From contig CAKTOO010000009.1 in NCBI GenBank assembly GCA_934590165.1, positions 33,030-97,029 on the forward strand: a stretch of 64,000 nt of DNA, read 5' to 3'. The DNA comes from an uncultured Dysosmobacter sp. GTDB taxonomy: Bacteria > Bacillota > Clostridia > Oscillospirales > Oscillospiraceae. The notes under the pieces are model-generated. The model saw only the letters and a list, made by a program, of their open reading frames with translations. It made no database searches and was not told where the DNA came from. This document shows, one piece after another, positions 1 to 7,997 of this stretch. Position 1 is the stretch's first letter, and each line of letters opens with the position of its first letter. A program made the position numbers and the translations under genes.

Positions 1-1
1 G

Positions 2-739
2 CCGGACAGTGTTGACCGGGACGATACCCTCCAGGTGGCTCAGGCGCTGCTGGAGGCGCTGCTGGACGGCCCACTGGACGAGACGCTGCGTTCTCCCTTC
101 CCCGTGGGGACGGCGCTGCTGTCTTTGACACTGGAGGGTGGCAGGGCTGTGGTGGACCTGTCATCCGCCTATGGAACGCTGTCCGGCGTGTCGTTGACCC
201 TGGCGGATTACGCCATTGCCTTGACCCTTACCCAGCTGCCGGAGATCTCCGAGGTGCGCATCACCGTCCGGGGACAGGAATTGGCCTACCGGGCCTCCCA
301 GCGTTTCCACTCCCGGGATGTGCTGTTTACCACCACGGAGGACGTGGTGAGCACGGTGACGGCCACGCTGTACTTCCTGGACGAGACCGGCAGCCTGGTC
401 CCTGTGGAGACAGAAGTGGAGCTGTACGAGGGCGACACCCAGGTAAGCGCGGTCATCAAGGCCCTGGAGGAGGGACCGGAGGAAAAGGAACTGCGTTCCG
501 TACTGCCGGATGCCTTCCGGGTAAAGTCCGCCTGGCTGGAGGAAGATGTGTGTTATGTGAATCTCTCCTCTGCGGCCCTGCCGGAGCTGACAGATGAGCA
601 GGCCCTGCTGACGGCGGTGAAGGCGCTGGTGCGCTCTTTGTGCTCCCTGGAGAGCGTGGAGGAAGTGCAGTTCCTGGTGGACGGCGAATTTGCCCAAAGC
701 TACGGAACACTCCCTGTGGAGGAGCCCTATACTCCCTGA
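2..739 (+). CDS. GerMN-domain protein, 5'-truncated by window edge
   Basis: The frame is open from base 2 with no stop upstream, and the first codons read like the inside of a domain, so the true start lies before the window; the GTG at 35 is probably internal. The visible 245 residues hold two GerMN-type repeats, each with an 'ALLEGP/ALEEGP' helix followed by a beta-rich 'VDLSS/VNLSS' segment. GerMN domains occur in Bacillus GerM, a lipoprotein needed for normal sporulation and germination, and in many clostridial envelope proteins. A signal or lipoprotein peptide is expected in the missing part. The gene ends at a strong bidirectional terminator shared with the convergent spmA-spmB operon, which is also sporulation-related. 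Confidence 0.8.
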   Translation, partial: PDSVDRDDTLQVAQALLEALLDGPLDETLRSPFPVGTALLSLTLEGGRAVVDLSSAYGTLSGVSLTLADYAIALTLTQLPEISEVRITVRGQELAYRASQRFHSRDVLFTTTEDVVSTVTATLYFLDETGSLVPVETEVELYEGDTQVSAVIKALEEGPEEKELRSVLPDAFRVKSAWLEEDVCYVNLSSAALPELTDEQALLTAVKALVRSLCSLESVEEVQFLVDGEFAQSYGTLPVEEPYTP

Positions 740-742
740 CGT

Positions 743-781
743 TAAAAAACCGCCGCGGACGGCTGTCCGCGGCGGTTTTTA
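743..781. terminator. Bidirectional terminator between GerMN gene and spmB
   Basis: A GC-rich inverted repeat (CCGCCGCGGAC / GTCCGCGGCGG) flanked by A-run and T-run, so it can end transcription from both sides of two convergent genes. Confidence 0.85.
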
Positions 782-784
782 CCG

Positions 785-1306
785 CTACTGTCCAAAAAAC
801 AGCCGCACCGCCAGAGCGGAGGCGGCAAAGCCTGTCAGGTCCGCCGCCAGGGCCGCCGGTACCGCGTGGCGGGTGCGGAGGATGCCGGCGGAGCCAAAGT
901 AGACGGCGATGGTGTAAAAGGTGGTCTCCGTGCTGCCCAGCATGACAGCGGCCACCCGGCCGATGTAGCTGTCCGGCCCGTGGGATTGAATGAGGTCCGT
1001 GGCCACCGCCATGGCGCCGCCGCCGGAGATGGGGCGGATGAGCATGAGGGACACGGTCTCCGCCGGGATGCCCAGCCGCTCCAGGGCTGGTGCCAGCAGC
1101 TGCGAAAACCACTCCATGGCGCCGGAGACCCGGAACATCCCAACAGCGGTCAACAGTCCCACCAGGGACGGCACGATGCGCAGCAGCACCGTCAGCCCCT
1201 CCTCGGCGCCATGGGTCAGGGCACCGTATACGTCCACCTGCCGGCCGAGGCCGATGGCTGCCACTGCCGCCAGCAGGGCGGGGACCACCAGGGAGCTGAG
1301 ACTCAT
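785..1306 (-). CDS. spmB: Spore maturation protein SpmB
   Basis: A 173-residue membrane protein of the nucleoside-recognition (gate) family. It has several hydrophobic segments and the conserved stretch 'MLIRPISGGGAMAVATD' in the middle, as in SpmB. In Bacillus, SpmA and SpmB are required for full dehydration of the spore core. The reading frame extends further upstream, but the ATG at 1306 is chosen because it overlaps the spmA stop in an ATGA arrangement and gives the usual family length. Translational coupling with spmA is likely. Confidence 0.9.
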   Translation of the reverse strand: MSLSSLVVPALLAAVAAIGLGRQVDVYGALTHGAEEGLTVLLRIVPSLVGLLTAVGMFRVSGAMEWFSQLLAPALERLGIPAETVSLMLIRPISGGGAMAVATDLIQSHGPDSYIGRVAAVMLGSTETTFYTIAVYFGSAGILRTRHAVPAALAADLTGFAASALAVRLFFGQ

Positions 1307-1887
1307 TGCCGCCTCCTTCCCGCCAGGGACAGCAGCCAGGCTGCCGTCAGTCCGGCCGTAACGGAAAGAACGGAGGACAGCCACACCGCCGGCAGAATGT
1401 CGAAGGGCGTTTTGCAGCCGGCGGCGGCGCGGACGGAGGCGATGGTGGTGGGCAGCAGCTGGATGGAGGCGGTGTTCAGCACCACCAGCCGGCACAGCTC
1501 GTCGCTGGCAACGCCGCCGCAGCCCCGGGCCATCCTACGGGCCGCCTGAATGCCCAGGGGCGTGGCGGCGTTGCCCAGCCCCAGCAGGTTGGCGGACACG
1601 TTGGCGGACACCGCCGCCAGGGTCTCGCTGTCCCGGCTGGCCTCCGGCAGCAGCCGCCGCATCAGCGGCCGAAAGGCCCGGGCAAGGCCGTCGGTCAGGC
1701 CGCAGACACGCATGATCTCCATAATGCCGGACCAGAGGCACAGCACACCCGCCATGGACAGGCTGAGCTCCACGGCGTTCTGGGCACCGGAGAGGGCGGC
1801 CTCCGAGACCGCGTCTATCCGGCCGGTGGCCGCGCCGAACAGCAGGGAGAGAATGACCATTCCGCCCCAGATCCATGACATCGCCAT
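1303..1887 (-). CDS. spmA: Spore maturation protein SpmA
   Basis: A 194-residue multi-pass membrane protein with the SpmA signature region 'SANLLGLGNAATPLG' near residues 95-112. It forms a two-gene operon with spmB, with overlapping stop and start. The ATG at 1887 has GGAGGA seven bases upstream; a second ATG two codons later is less well placed. The family partner relationship (SpmA plus SpmB in spore core dehydration) is established in Bacillus. The 145-bp gap to the divergent abrB-like gene holds a perfect 12-bp palindrome AAGTTTAAACTT at 1931-1942 that could be an operator for either gene. Confidence 0.9.
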   Translation of the reverse strand: MAMSWIWGGMVILSLLFGAATGRIDAVSEAALSGAQNAVELSLSMAGVLCLWSGIMEIMRVCGLTDGLARAFRPLMRRLLPEASRDSETLAAVSANVSANLLGLGNAATPLGIQAARRMARGCGGVASDELCRLVVLNTASIQLLPTTIASVRAAAGCKTPFDILPAVWLSSVLSVTAGLTAAWLLSLAGRRRQ

Positions 1888-1955
1888 ACAAATTTCCTCC
1901 TTTTACCAAGAATGTACAAAATTGTGAATGAAGTTTAAACTTTTACAACTTCAAA

Positions 1956-1985
1956 TTGACAATTAATGACAGATTGTGATATTGT
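1956..1985 (+). promoter_or_regulatory. Probable sigma-A promoter of abrB-like gene
   Basis: A perfect -35 TTGACA at 1956-1961 is followed 16-18 bases later by weak -10 candidates (GATATT at 1978 or TATTGT at 1980). Confidence 0.5.
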
Positions 1986-2032
1986 TAGCAGGCCAAAACA
2001 GAGAGGAATACCGTCAGGAAAGGAGTAATACT

Positions 2033-2275
2033 GTGAAAGCGACTGGAATTGTGAGAAAGGTCGACGAATTGGGCCGGATTGTCCTTCCCATCGAGATGCG
2101 CCGCACGCTGGATATCGCTGAAAAAGATGCACTGGAAATTTATGTGGAAGGTTCGTCCGTCATTCTGAAAAAATACAGACCCAGCTGTATTTTTTGCGAT
2201 GGCACCAAAGACATCACTGTATTCAAAGGCAAGAATGTCTGCCCCAAATGTCTGAAGGAACTGAAAGCTCTGTAA
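2033..2275 (+). CDS. abrB: AbrB/SpoVT-type transition-state regulator with C-terminal zinc ribbon
   Basis: An 80-residue DNA-binding protein. The N-terminal half is a canonical AbrB swapped-hairpin domain (ATGIVRKVDELGRIVLP at residues 3-19, then IEMRRTL). The C-terminal half carries two CxxC pairs (CIFC and CPKC), a small zinc-ribbon often seen in clostridial AbrB proteins. A GTG start at 2033 is preferred over the upstream frame extension because AGGAG lies seven bases before it and the domain begins there. In Firmicutes such proteins repress post-exponential and sporulation genes. It stands alone and is divergent from spmA-spmB; a direct role in controlling that operon is only a guess. Confidence 0.92.
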   Translation: MKATGIVRKVDELGRIVLPIEMRRTLDIAEKDALEIYVEGSSVILKKYRPSCIFCDGTKDITVFKGKNVCPKCLKELKAL

Positions 2276-2299
2276 GCAGCACGCTTGCAAAGCATAAAG

Positions 2300-2345
2300 A
2301 AACCGCCCCGGTCTGATCAACCGGAGCGGTTTGTGTTTTTTTCAC
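2300..2345 (+). terminator. Terminator after abrB-like gene
   Basis: Stem AAACCGC..CCGGT / ACCGG.GCGGTTT with an 8-base loop, followed by TGTGTTTTTTT. Its T-run reaches the 3' end of the convergent rsmI gene. Confidence 0.8.
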
Positions 2346-3172
2346 CTTTCCAAGGCGGCGGCGTACAGCTCGTTTTTGGAAAGACCTGTGTGGGCGGAAA
2401 CTTCCTTGGCGGCGTCCTTCAGCCGCATGCCGCCCTCCACCAGGGCCCGCACCTGGCTGACGCCGTCCTCCAGGGTAACAGCGGCTTCTTCCCTCTTTTC
2501 CGCGCCGGCCACCACCAGCACGTATTCACCCTTGGGGTCGTGGGCTTCGTAGTAGGCCACTGCTTCCCCCAGAGTGCAGCGCATGGTCTCCTCATGGAGC
2601 TTTGTCAGCTCCCGGCACAGGGAGATGCGCCGTTCCGGTCCGAAGGCGGCGCACAGGTCCTCCAATGTGGTGCGCAGCTTGTGGGGCGCCTCGTGGAAGA
2701 TCATGGTCCGCTCCTCGCTTCGCAGACTGTCCAGATGGGCCCTGCGGCTTTTTTTGTTGACGGTGAGAAAGCCCTCAAAGGTAAAGCGCCCCGTGGGCAG
2801 GCCGCTGACCGCCAGGGCGTTCACCGCCGCGCAGCAGCCGGGGATGGACAGCACCTCCACGCCGTTTTCCGCGCACAGGCGCACCAGGTCCTCTCCGGGG
2901 TCGGAGATGGCGGGGGTGCCGGCGTCCGTCACCAGGGCGCAGGATTCCCCCGCCAGCAGGCGGGCAAGGATGCCCTGCCCGGCGGAGACATGGTTGTGCT
3001 CGTGATAGCTGACCAGAGGCTTTTTGATGTTGAAATGGTTCAGCAGCTTTACGGATACCCGGGTGTCCTCAGCCGCGATAAAGTCGGCGGATTCCAGCGT
3101 TTCCACCGCCCGGGGAGAGAAGTCCCCCAGATTGCCGATAGGGGTGGCTACTAAATACAAGGTGCCGCTCAT
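2342..3172 (-). CDS. rsmI: 16S rRNA (cytidine-1402-2'-O)-methyltransferase RsmI
   Basis: A 276-residue SAM-dependent methylase of the tetrapyrrole-methylase fold. It opens with 'LYLVATPIGNLGD' and carries 'AEDTR', 'GTPAISDPG' (about residues 84-92) and 'EAPHKL', all diagnostic of RsmI, which 2'-O-methylates C1402 in the ribosomal P site. The usual PGPSA loop reads PGCCA here. The ATG at 3172 overlaps the upstream methylase stop (ATGA), and GGAGGA precedes it; a longer upstream frame is an extension into the neighbour. It is co-transcribed with the tRNA methylase gene. Confidence 0.93.
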   Translation of the reverse strand: MSGTLYLVATPIGNLGDFSPRAVETLESADFIAAEDTRVSVKLLNHFNIKKPLVSYHEHNHVSAGQGILARLLAGESCALVTDAGTPAISDPGEDLVRLCAENGVEVLSIPGCCAAVNALAVSGLPTGRFTFEGFLTVNKKSRRAHLDSLRSEERTMIFHEAPHKLRTTLEDLCAAFGPERRISLCRELTKLHEETMRCTLGEAVAYYEAHDPKGEYVLVVAGAEKREEAAVTLEDGVSQVRALVEGGMRLKDAAKEVSAHTGLSKNELYAAALER

Positions 3173-3903
3173 GGAGTGTCCTCCTGTTGTCTGAAATAAA
3201 TGGCGTCCAGCTCCACTGTGGGGGAGCCGTCGGGATTTTGCAAAAGCAGGGGCGCGTCCACGGAAAGCCCCGGCTTTCCGCCACGGCACCCTTCCGCCAG
3301 CACCAGAGAGGGCGCCTGACCCTCCCGCGGCTGAACGAAGCGCAGCCGCTTGGGCTCGATAACATGGGCCCGCATGGCCGCCAGCAGATCCGTCAGTCGC
3401 TCCGGCTTGTGGACCAGGCACAGCCTTCCGCCCCACCGGAGCAGGTACGCCGCCGCCCGGCACACATCCCCCAGCGTGCACTCCACCTCCGCCCGGGCGG
3501 TGCGGCGGGCACCGTCCGCGGACAGGGCGCCGTTTCCGGGCGGATAATAAGGAGGATTGCACACTGCCAGGTCAAAGCTGCCGGTGGAAAAGAGAGCCTT
3601 GACGTTCCGCAGGTCGGCGGAGTGAAAGATCAGACGGTCCCGAAGGCTGTTTTCCGCCGCTGCCTGTTCCGCCAGGCGGATGGCCGCCGTCTGGATGTCC
3701 ACGCCGGTGACCCGAAGCTCCGGCTGCCGCTGCAACAGCAGCAGTCCCAAAAGCCCCGTGCCGCAGCCCAGGTCCACCACCCGCAGGCCCGGCTTCAGCC
3801 GGGGCAGGGAGGAGAGCAGGAACGTGTCCGTGCCGGGACGGAACAGGGCGTCGTCATAGACGAAGCGGAGCCCACCGGGGCAAAGGCTTTCCCAGTGTTC
3901 CAT
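3169..3903 (-). CDS. tRNA1(Val) (adenine-37-N6)-methyltransferase-like protein
   Basis: A 244-residue class I SAM methyltransferase. Motif I is 'VVDLGCGTG' (about residues 42-50) and the catalytic adenine-N6 motif is 'NPPYY' (about 115-119), as in YfiC/TrmN6. The gene partners rsmI with a 4-bp stop/start overlap, a common clostridial arrangement for RNA-modification genes. GGGAGG precedes the ATG at 3903, and a TATAAT-like -10 lies at 3936-3941. The NPPY motif proves only that it methylates an exocyclic amine; the exact tRNA target is inferred from the family. Confidence 0.85.
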   Translation of the reverse strand: MEHWESLCPGGLRFVYDDALFRPGTDTFLLSSLPRLKPGLRVVDLGCGTGLLGLLLLQRQPELRVTGVDIQTAAIRLAEQAAAENSLRDRLIFHSADLRNVKALFSTGSFDLAVCNPPYYPPGNGALSADGARRTARAEVECTLGDVCRAAAYLLRWGGRLCLVHKPERLTDLLAAMRAHVIEPKRLRFVQPREGQAPSLVLAEGCRGGKPGLSVDAPLLLQNPDGSPTVELDAIYFRQQEDTP

Positions 3904-3947
3904 GGCGCACCTCCCAGTCGTGTGGTTTCAACAGCATTATAACGGAA

Positions 3948-3988
3948 AACAAAAAGTCCCGCAAGCCTAAGCTCACGGGGCTTTTATG
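3948..3988 (-). terminator. Terminator after ferredoxin gene
   Basis: Inverted repeat AAAAGTCCCG / CGGGGCTTTT around a 14-base loop. On the minus strand it ends in a T-run just past the ferredoxin stop. Confidence 0.7.
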
Positions 3989-4001
3989 TATCCCTTTTAG
4001 A

Positions 4002-4175
4002 TTAGTCCTCGGGGACGATGGCGCCGTTGGGGCAGGTGTCGCTGCAAGAACCGCAGTCCAGGCAGGCGGCAGCGTCGATCACATACTGATCATCGCCCTG
4101 GCTGATGGCACCAGCGGGGCAGACATCCGCGCAGGAACCGCAGCTGACGCAGGCAGAAGTAATCTTGTAAGCCAT
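4002..4175 (-). CDS. Small 2[4Fe-4S] ferredoxin
   Basis: A 57-residue bacterial-type ferredoxin with two CxxCxxCxxxCP motifs (CVSCGSCADVCP and CLDCGSCSDTCP), the clostridial low-potential electron carrier. The frame extends further upstream, but the ATG at 4175 has GGAGGTG correctly placed and gives the typical 55-60 residue length. It is monocistronic, with a promoter at 4207-4234. Partner enzymes cannot be deduced from its neighbours. Confidence 0.95.
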   Translation of the reverse strand: MAYKITSACVSCGSCADVCPAGAISQGDDQYVIDAAACLDCGSCSDTCPNGAIVPED

Positions 4176-4206
4176 GGGAAGCACCTCCATAAGATTTGTG
4201 ATTTTC

Positions 4207-4234
4207 ATTTTACCATACAATTCTGAAAAAGCAA
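4207..4234 (-). promoter_or_regulatory. Promoter of ferredoxin gene
   Basis: On the minus strand TTGCTT, 16 bases, TAAAAT, with TG one base before the -10 (extended -10). Confidence 0.6.
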
Positions 4235-4304
4235 GCATATCGCCGTAAAAACTTGTCTGGGATTTTGCGGAGGGAAACAGATGTTCACAATTTGTTTTCA
4301 AAAA

Positions 4305-4321
4305 GGTCAAAGAAAGTCAAA
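4305..4321 (+). promoter_or_regulatory. CtsR operator, upstream box
   Basis: The sequence reads GGTCAAA-GAA-AGTCAAA, a near-perfect match to the CtsR heptad direct repeat (GGTCAAA, 3 bases, GGTCAAA). It ends nine bases before the -35 of the ctsR promoter. Confidence 0.9.
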
Positions 4322-4330
4322 AACAAACTC

Positions 4331-4358
4331 TTGACAATTGGCCGCACCGTGCTATACT
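4331..4358 (+). promoter_or_regulatory. Sigma-A promoter of ctsR-mcsA-clpC
   Basis: TTGACA, 16 bases, TATACT, lying between two CtsR operator boxes. Confidence 0.85.
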
Positions 4359-4373
4359 AAGCACAGAACAAAA

Positions 4374-4390
4374 GGTTAAAGATAGTCAAA
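4374..4390 (+). promoter_or_regulatory. CtsR operator, downstream box
   Basis: GGTTAAA-GAT-AGTCAAA, a second CtsR heptad pair placed about 15 bases after the -10, where bound repressor would block promoter clearance. Confidence 0.85.
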
Positions 4391-4433
4391 GCCAAAAATG
4401 AAGAGACTTTAAATAGAAAGGAATGGTACGTGC

Positions 4434-4886
4434 GTGGGTATTTCAGATTTGATCGCCAGCTTCCTCCGGGAGAGCCTGGATACGTCGGAAAACGGTGTGC
4501 TGGAGGTCCAGCGCAGCGATTTGGCTCAGCGCTTCAACTGCGTGCCCAGCCAGATCAATTACGTCATGAGTACCCGCTTCTCTCCGGAACGGGGCTATAT
4601 CGTGGAAAGCCGCCGGGGCGGCAACGGATATATCCGCATCACCCGGGTCCAGGTGGACCGGCAGACACTGATGATGCATGTCATCAACAGCCTGGGCACC
4701 CAGGTGGACCTGGCCTCCGCCAGAGCCATCCTTTCCAACCTGGTGCAGTCCGGCGCACTGGAGGAACCCGTGGCCCGGGCACTGCTGGCCGCCGTGGGCG
4801 ACAAAGCCCTGGCCGCCGTGCCTCGGGAAGTTCGGGACCAGACACGGGCGGATATCATGAAGCAGGTCCTGATTTTACAGGTATAG
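4434..4886 (+). CDS. ctsR: Heat-shock repressor CtsR
   Basis: A 150-residue class III stress repressor. The N-terminal winged helix ('ISDLIASFLRESL', then 'VPSQINYVMSTRFSPERGYIVESRRGGNGYIRI') matches CtsR, including the RGGGGYIRI-type wing. It begins with GTG; AAAGGA lies 11 bases upstream. It is first in an operon with mcsA and clpC and is autoregulated through the boxes at 4305 and 4374. In Bacillus CtsR is inactivated by heat or by the McsA/McsB kinase; no mcsB is present here. Confidence 0.95.
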   Translation: MGISDLIASFLRESLDTSENGVLEVQRSDLAQRFNCVPSQINYVMSTRFSPERGYIVESRRGGNGYIRITRVQVDRQTLMMHVINSLGTQVDLASARAILSNLVQSGALEEPVARALLAAVGDKALAAVPREVRDQTRADIMKQVLILQV

Positions 4887-4952
4887 TAAATGAATGGCCG
4901 GCGCAAATATTGTCAACAATCATTAATAGATGTCATATAGGAGGAATCAATT

Positions 4953-5456
4953 ATGAAATGCGAAAATTGTGGCAAGAATGAAGTCACGTTTGTGTATCAG
5001 AGCAACATCAACGGCAAGGTCACGGAAAAGCACCTTTGCAGCGAATGCGCCGAGAAGCTGGGTTACACCCAGAGGATCACCGCCCATAGCCGTTCCATGA
5101 TGCAGAACTTCTTTGGCGGAAGCCTGCTTGGCAACGGGTTCTTCGATGATTTCTTCTCCCCCATGCCCAGCCTTATGGGCCGGAGCGGCTGGATGCTGGA
5201 GGACCCCTTTGACGACTTCTTCGCCGACATGCCCGCCCTTAGCGCGGCGCCGGCCCAGCAGCGGGAGGAGCCCAGCCAGCAGAAGCAGAACGACCTGGTG
5301 GGCAAGGAGGAGCAGAGCCGCTTCGCCTATATGCGCCAGATGAACGCGCTGAAGCTGGAAATGAAGAAGGCCGTCCACCAGGAGAACTTTGAGCGTGCCG
5401 CGGAGCTGCGGGACCAGCTCCGCCAGCTGGAAGCGGAGCACAAGGAAAGCAAGTAA
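4953..5456 (+). CDS. mcsA: McsA-like zinc-finger/UVR protein
   Basis: A 167-residue protein. The N terminus carries two CxxC pairs (CENC, CSEC) typical of the McsA zinc finger, and the C terminus is a UvrB/UvrC (UVR) helix hairpin (MKKAVHQENFERAAELRDQL). In Bacillus McsA activates the arginine kinase McsB, which marks proteins for ClpC. The central region holds an internal imperfect repeat, FFDDFFSPMPSL and PFDDFFADMPAL, about 25 residues apart. It is the second gene of the operon, 66 bp after ctsR and 33 bp before clpC. With no mcsB adjacent, it may act as a ClpC adaptor or CtsR modulator directly. Confidence 0.88.
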   Translation: MKCENCGKNEVTFVYQSNINGKVTEKHLCSECAEKLGYTQRITAHSRSMMQNFFGGSLLGNGFFDDFFSPMPSLMGRSGWMLEDPFDDFFADMPALSAAPAQQREEPSQQKQNDLVGKEEQSRFAYMRQMNALKLEMKKAVHQENFERAAELRDQLRQLEAEHKESK

Positions 5457-5489
5457 CTATCAGATGTTCCCAAAAGGGAGGTAACGACC

Positions 5490-7943
5490 ATGAATGAAAA
5501 CAAATTCACGCCCGGAGCTGAAGAGGCTCTGCGGCTTTCCCAGGAAGCGGCGGGGGAGCTGGGCCACGGATACGTGGGCACGGAGCACCTGCTGCTGGGC
5601 CTGATCCGGGAGGGTACGGGCATCGCCCACACCGTTTTGACGGAGGCGGGCCTCACAGACGATATGATCGTGGAGATCATCAAAACCAGCGTGGGCGCGG
5701 GCCTGCCCGGCAGCAACCCCGCCCAGGGGCTGACGCCCCGGGCCAAGCACGTGGTGGAGATCGCCATGGAGGATTCCATCCGGGGCGGCTATAACTACGT
5801 GGGCACGGAGCACCTGCTGGCCGGCATCCTGCGGGAGGGCAACAACATGGCCGTCCGCATCCTGCGGACCGCCGGCGTGGACGCCAAACACTTGTACACC
5901 GCCCTCATGCAGAAGCTCAGCGACAGTCCCAGGGGCCGGAGCGGCGACACCGCCAAGGCCGCGGCCAAGGATGACGGCGGCAAGACCAAGACGCTGAAGG
6001 AGTTCACCCGGGACCTGACGGCCGATGCCCGTGCCGGCAAGCTGGACCCGGTCATCGGCCGGGACAGCGAGATCCAGCGGGTCATCCAGATCCTGTCCCG
6101 CCGCACCAAAAACAACCCCTGCCTCATCGGTGAACCCGGTGTGGGCAAGACGGCCATTGCCGAGGGCCTGGCAAGAAAGATCGTCCTGGGCGATGTGCCC
6201 GACGACCTGCTGGATAAGCGCCTGCTGTCCCTGGACCTCTCCGGCATGGTGGCCGGCACCAAGTACCGGGGCGAGTTTGAGGAGCGCATCAAGAAGGTGC
6301 TGGAGGAGGTCCGGAAGTCCGGCAATGTGATCCTCTTCATCGACGAGCTGCACACCATCGTGGGCGCCGGCTCCGCCGAGGGTGCCGTGGACGCCGCCAA
6401 CATCATCAAGCCGGCCCTGGGCCGGGGCGAGATCCAGGTCATCGGCGCCACCACCCTCAACGAGTACCGCAAGTATATCGAAAAGGACGCCGCCCTGGAG
6501 CGTCGGTTCCAGCCGGTACAGGTGGGCGAGCCCAGCCGGGAAGCCTCCTTGGAGATTTTGAAGGGCTTGCGGGAGAAGTATGAGCAGCACCACAAGCTGC
6601 ACATCACCGATGAGGCCCTGGAGGCTGCCGTCAACCTCTCCGCCCGGTATATCAATGACCGCTTCCTGCCGGACAAGGCCATCGACCTGATGGACGAGGC
6701 AGCCAGCCGTGTCCGCATGGAGGCGGAGGAGATGTCCCCCGAGCTGAAGAGCCTGGAGGAGAAGATCAACGCCCTGGTGAAGGACAAGGAAGCCGCCATC
6801 GCCGCCCAGGACTATGAAAAGGCCGCCCAGCTGCGGGATATCGAAAAGAATTACCGGGACCAGGTGGAGCAGGAGCGGGAGAAGCGGAAGAAGAACAGCG
6901 CCCAGCACCGGCCTGTCACCGAGGAGGATATCGCCGCCGTGGTGTCCGGCTGGACCGGCATCCCCGTCACCCGTTTGACGGAGGACGAGGGTGAGCGGCT
7001 GCTGCACATGGAGGATACGCTGCATAAGCGCGTGGTGGGCCAGGACGAGGCCGTGAAGGCCGTGGCCCGGGCCATCCGCCGGGGCCGTGTGGGATTGAAG
7101 GACCCCAAGCGTCCCATTGGCTCCTTCCTGTTCCTGGGCCCCACCGGCGTGGGCAAGACGGAGCTGTGCAAGTCCCTGGCGGAGGCCATGTTCGGCGACG
7201 AGAACGCCATGATCCGCATCGACATGTCCGAGTACATGGAGCGGCACACGGTCTCCCGCCTCATTGGCTCTCCTCCCGGCTATGTGGGCCACGACGAGGG
7301 CGGCCAGCTGACGGAGAAGGTCCGCCGGAAGCCCTACTCCGTGGTGCTGTTCGATGAGATCGAAAAGGCCCATGAGGACGTTTGGAACGTGCTGCTGCAA
7401 ATTCTGGATGACGGCCGCATCACGGATTCCCAGGGCCGCACCGTGGACTTCAAGAACACGGTCATCGTCATGACCAGCAATATCGGCGCCAAGGCTCTGA
7501 CTGCCGCGGGGGCCAAGTTGGGCTTCTCCTCCGAGGAGCGCGGCGGTGACCCCGACGCGGAGACCGCCTTCCAGCGGGCCAGGGACACGGTCATGGCGGA
7601 GCTGCGCCAGACCTTCCGGCCCGAGTTCCTCAACCGCATCGACGATATCATCGTCTTCCGCGCCCTGACCCAGGCGGATATCCAGGAGGTGGCCCGCCGG
7701 ATGCTGAATACCGTTTCCGCCCGGATGGAGGCCATGGGCATCCACCTGGACGCCAGCGACGAGGCTGTGGCGGAGCTGGCCAAGGAGGGCTTCGACCCCA
7801 AGTACGGCGCCCGTCCTCTGCGCCGGGCCATCCAGAGCAAGGTGGAGGACGCCGTGGCCGAGAAGATGCTGGATGGCACCTTCCAAAACGGCGACACCGC
7901 CCGGCTGACGGTGGAGGACAACAAGCTCTGCGTCACGAAATGA
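5490..7943 (+). CDS. clpC: AAA+ unfoldase ClpC
   Basis: An 817-residue Clp/Hsp100 ATPase, full length. It has a double N domain, a first AAA module with Walker A GEPGVGKT near residue 214, a UVR-containing middle domain near residues 430-455, and a second AAA module with GPTGVGKT near residue 550. ClpC unfolds substrates for the ClpP protease and is the effector of the CtsR regulon. GGGAGG precedes the ATG. It ends the operon at a strong terminator. Confidence 0.96.
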   Translation: MNENKFTPGAEEALRLSQEAAGELGHGYVGTEHLLLGLIREGTGIAHTVLTEAGLTDDMIVEIIKTSVGAGLPGSNPAQGLTPRAKHVVEIAMEDSIRGGYNYVGTEHLLAGILREGNNMAVRILRTAGVDAKHLYTALMQKLSDSPRGRSGDTAKAAAKDDGGKTKTLKEFTRDLTADARAGKLDPVIGRDSEIQRVIQILSRRTKNNPCLIGEPGVGKTAIAEGLARKIVLGDVPDDLLDKRLLSLDLSGMVAGTKYRGEFEERIKKVLEEVRKSGNVILFIDELHTIVGAGSAEGAVDAANIIKPALGRGEIQVIGATTLNEYRKYIEKDAALERRFQPVQVGEPSREASLEILKGLREKYEQHHKLHITDEALEAAVNLSARYINDRFLPDKAIDLMDEAASRVRMEAEEMSPELKSLEEKINALVKDKEAAIAAQDYEKAAQLRDIEKNYRDQVEQEREKRKKNSAQHRPVTEEDIAAVVSGWTGIPVTRLTEDEGERLLHMEDTLHKRVVGQDEAVKAVARAIRRGRVGLKDPKRPIGSFLFLGPTGVGKTELCKSLAEAMFGDENAMIRIDMSEYMERHTVSRLIGSPPGYVGHDEGGQLTEKVRRKPYSVVLFDEIEKAHEDVWNVLLQILDDGRITDSQGRTVDFKNTVIVMTSNIGAKALTAAGAKLGFSSEERGGDPDAETAFQRARDTVMAELRQTFRPEFLNRIDDIIVFRALTQADIQEVARRMLNTVSARMEAMGIHLDASDEAVAELAKEGFDPKYGARPLRRAIQSKVEDAVAEKMLDGTFQNGDTARLTVEDNKLCVTK

Positions 7944-7951
7944 GCCCAATA

Positions 7952-7990
7952 AAATACCGCTGCAAGCATTTGGCTTGCAGCGGTATTTTT
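7952..7990. terminator. Bidirectional terminator between clpC and dapH
   Basis: Perfect stem AATACCGCTGCAAGC / GCTTGCAGCGGTATT with a 5-base loop, followed by T-run. It serves convergent operons. Confidence 0.9.
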
Positions 7991-7997
7991 CGTCCGG

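Noticed and set aside
5460..7949. 829-codon open frame antisense to clpC
   Set aside because: It is a shadow of the GC-rich clpC codon pattern; no ribosome site, no family, and clpC itself is unambiguous.
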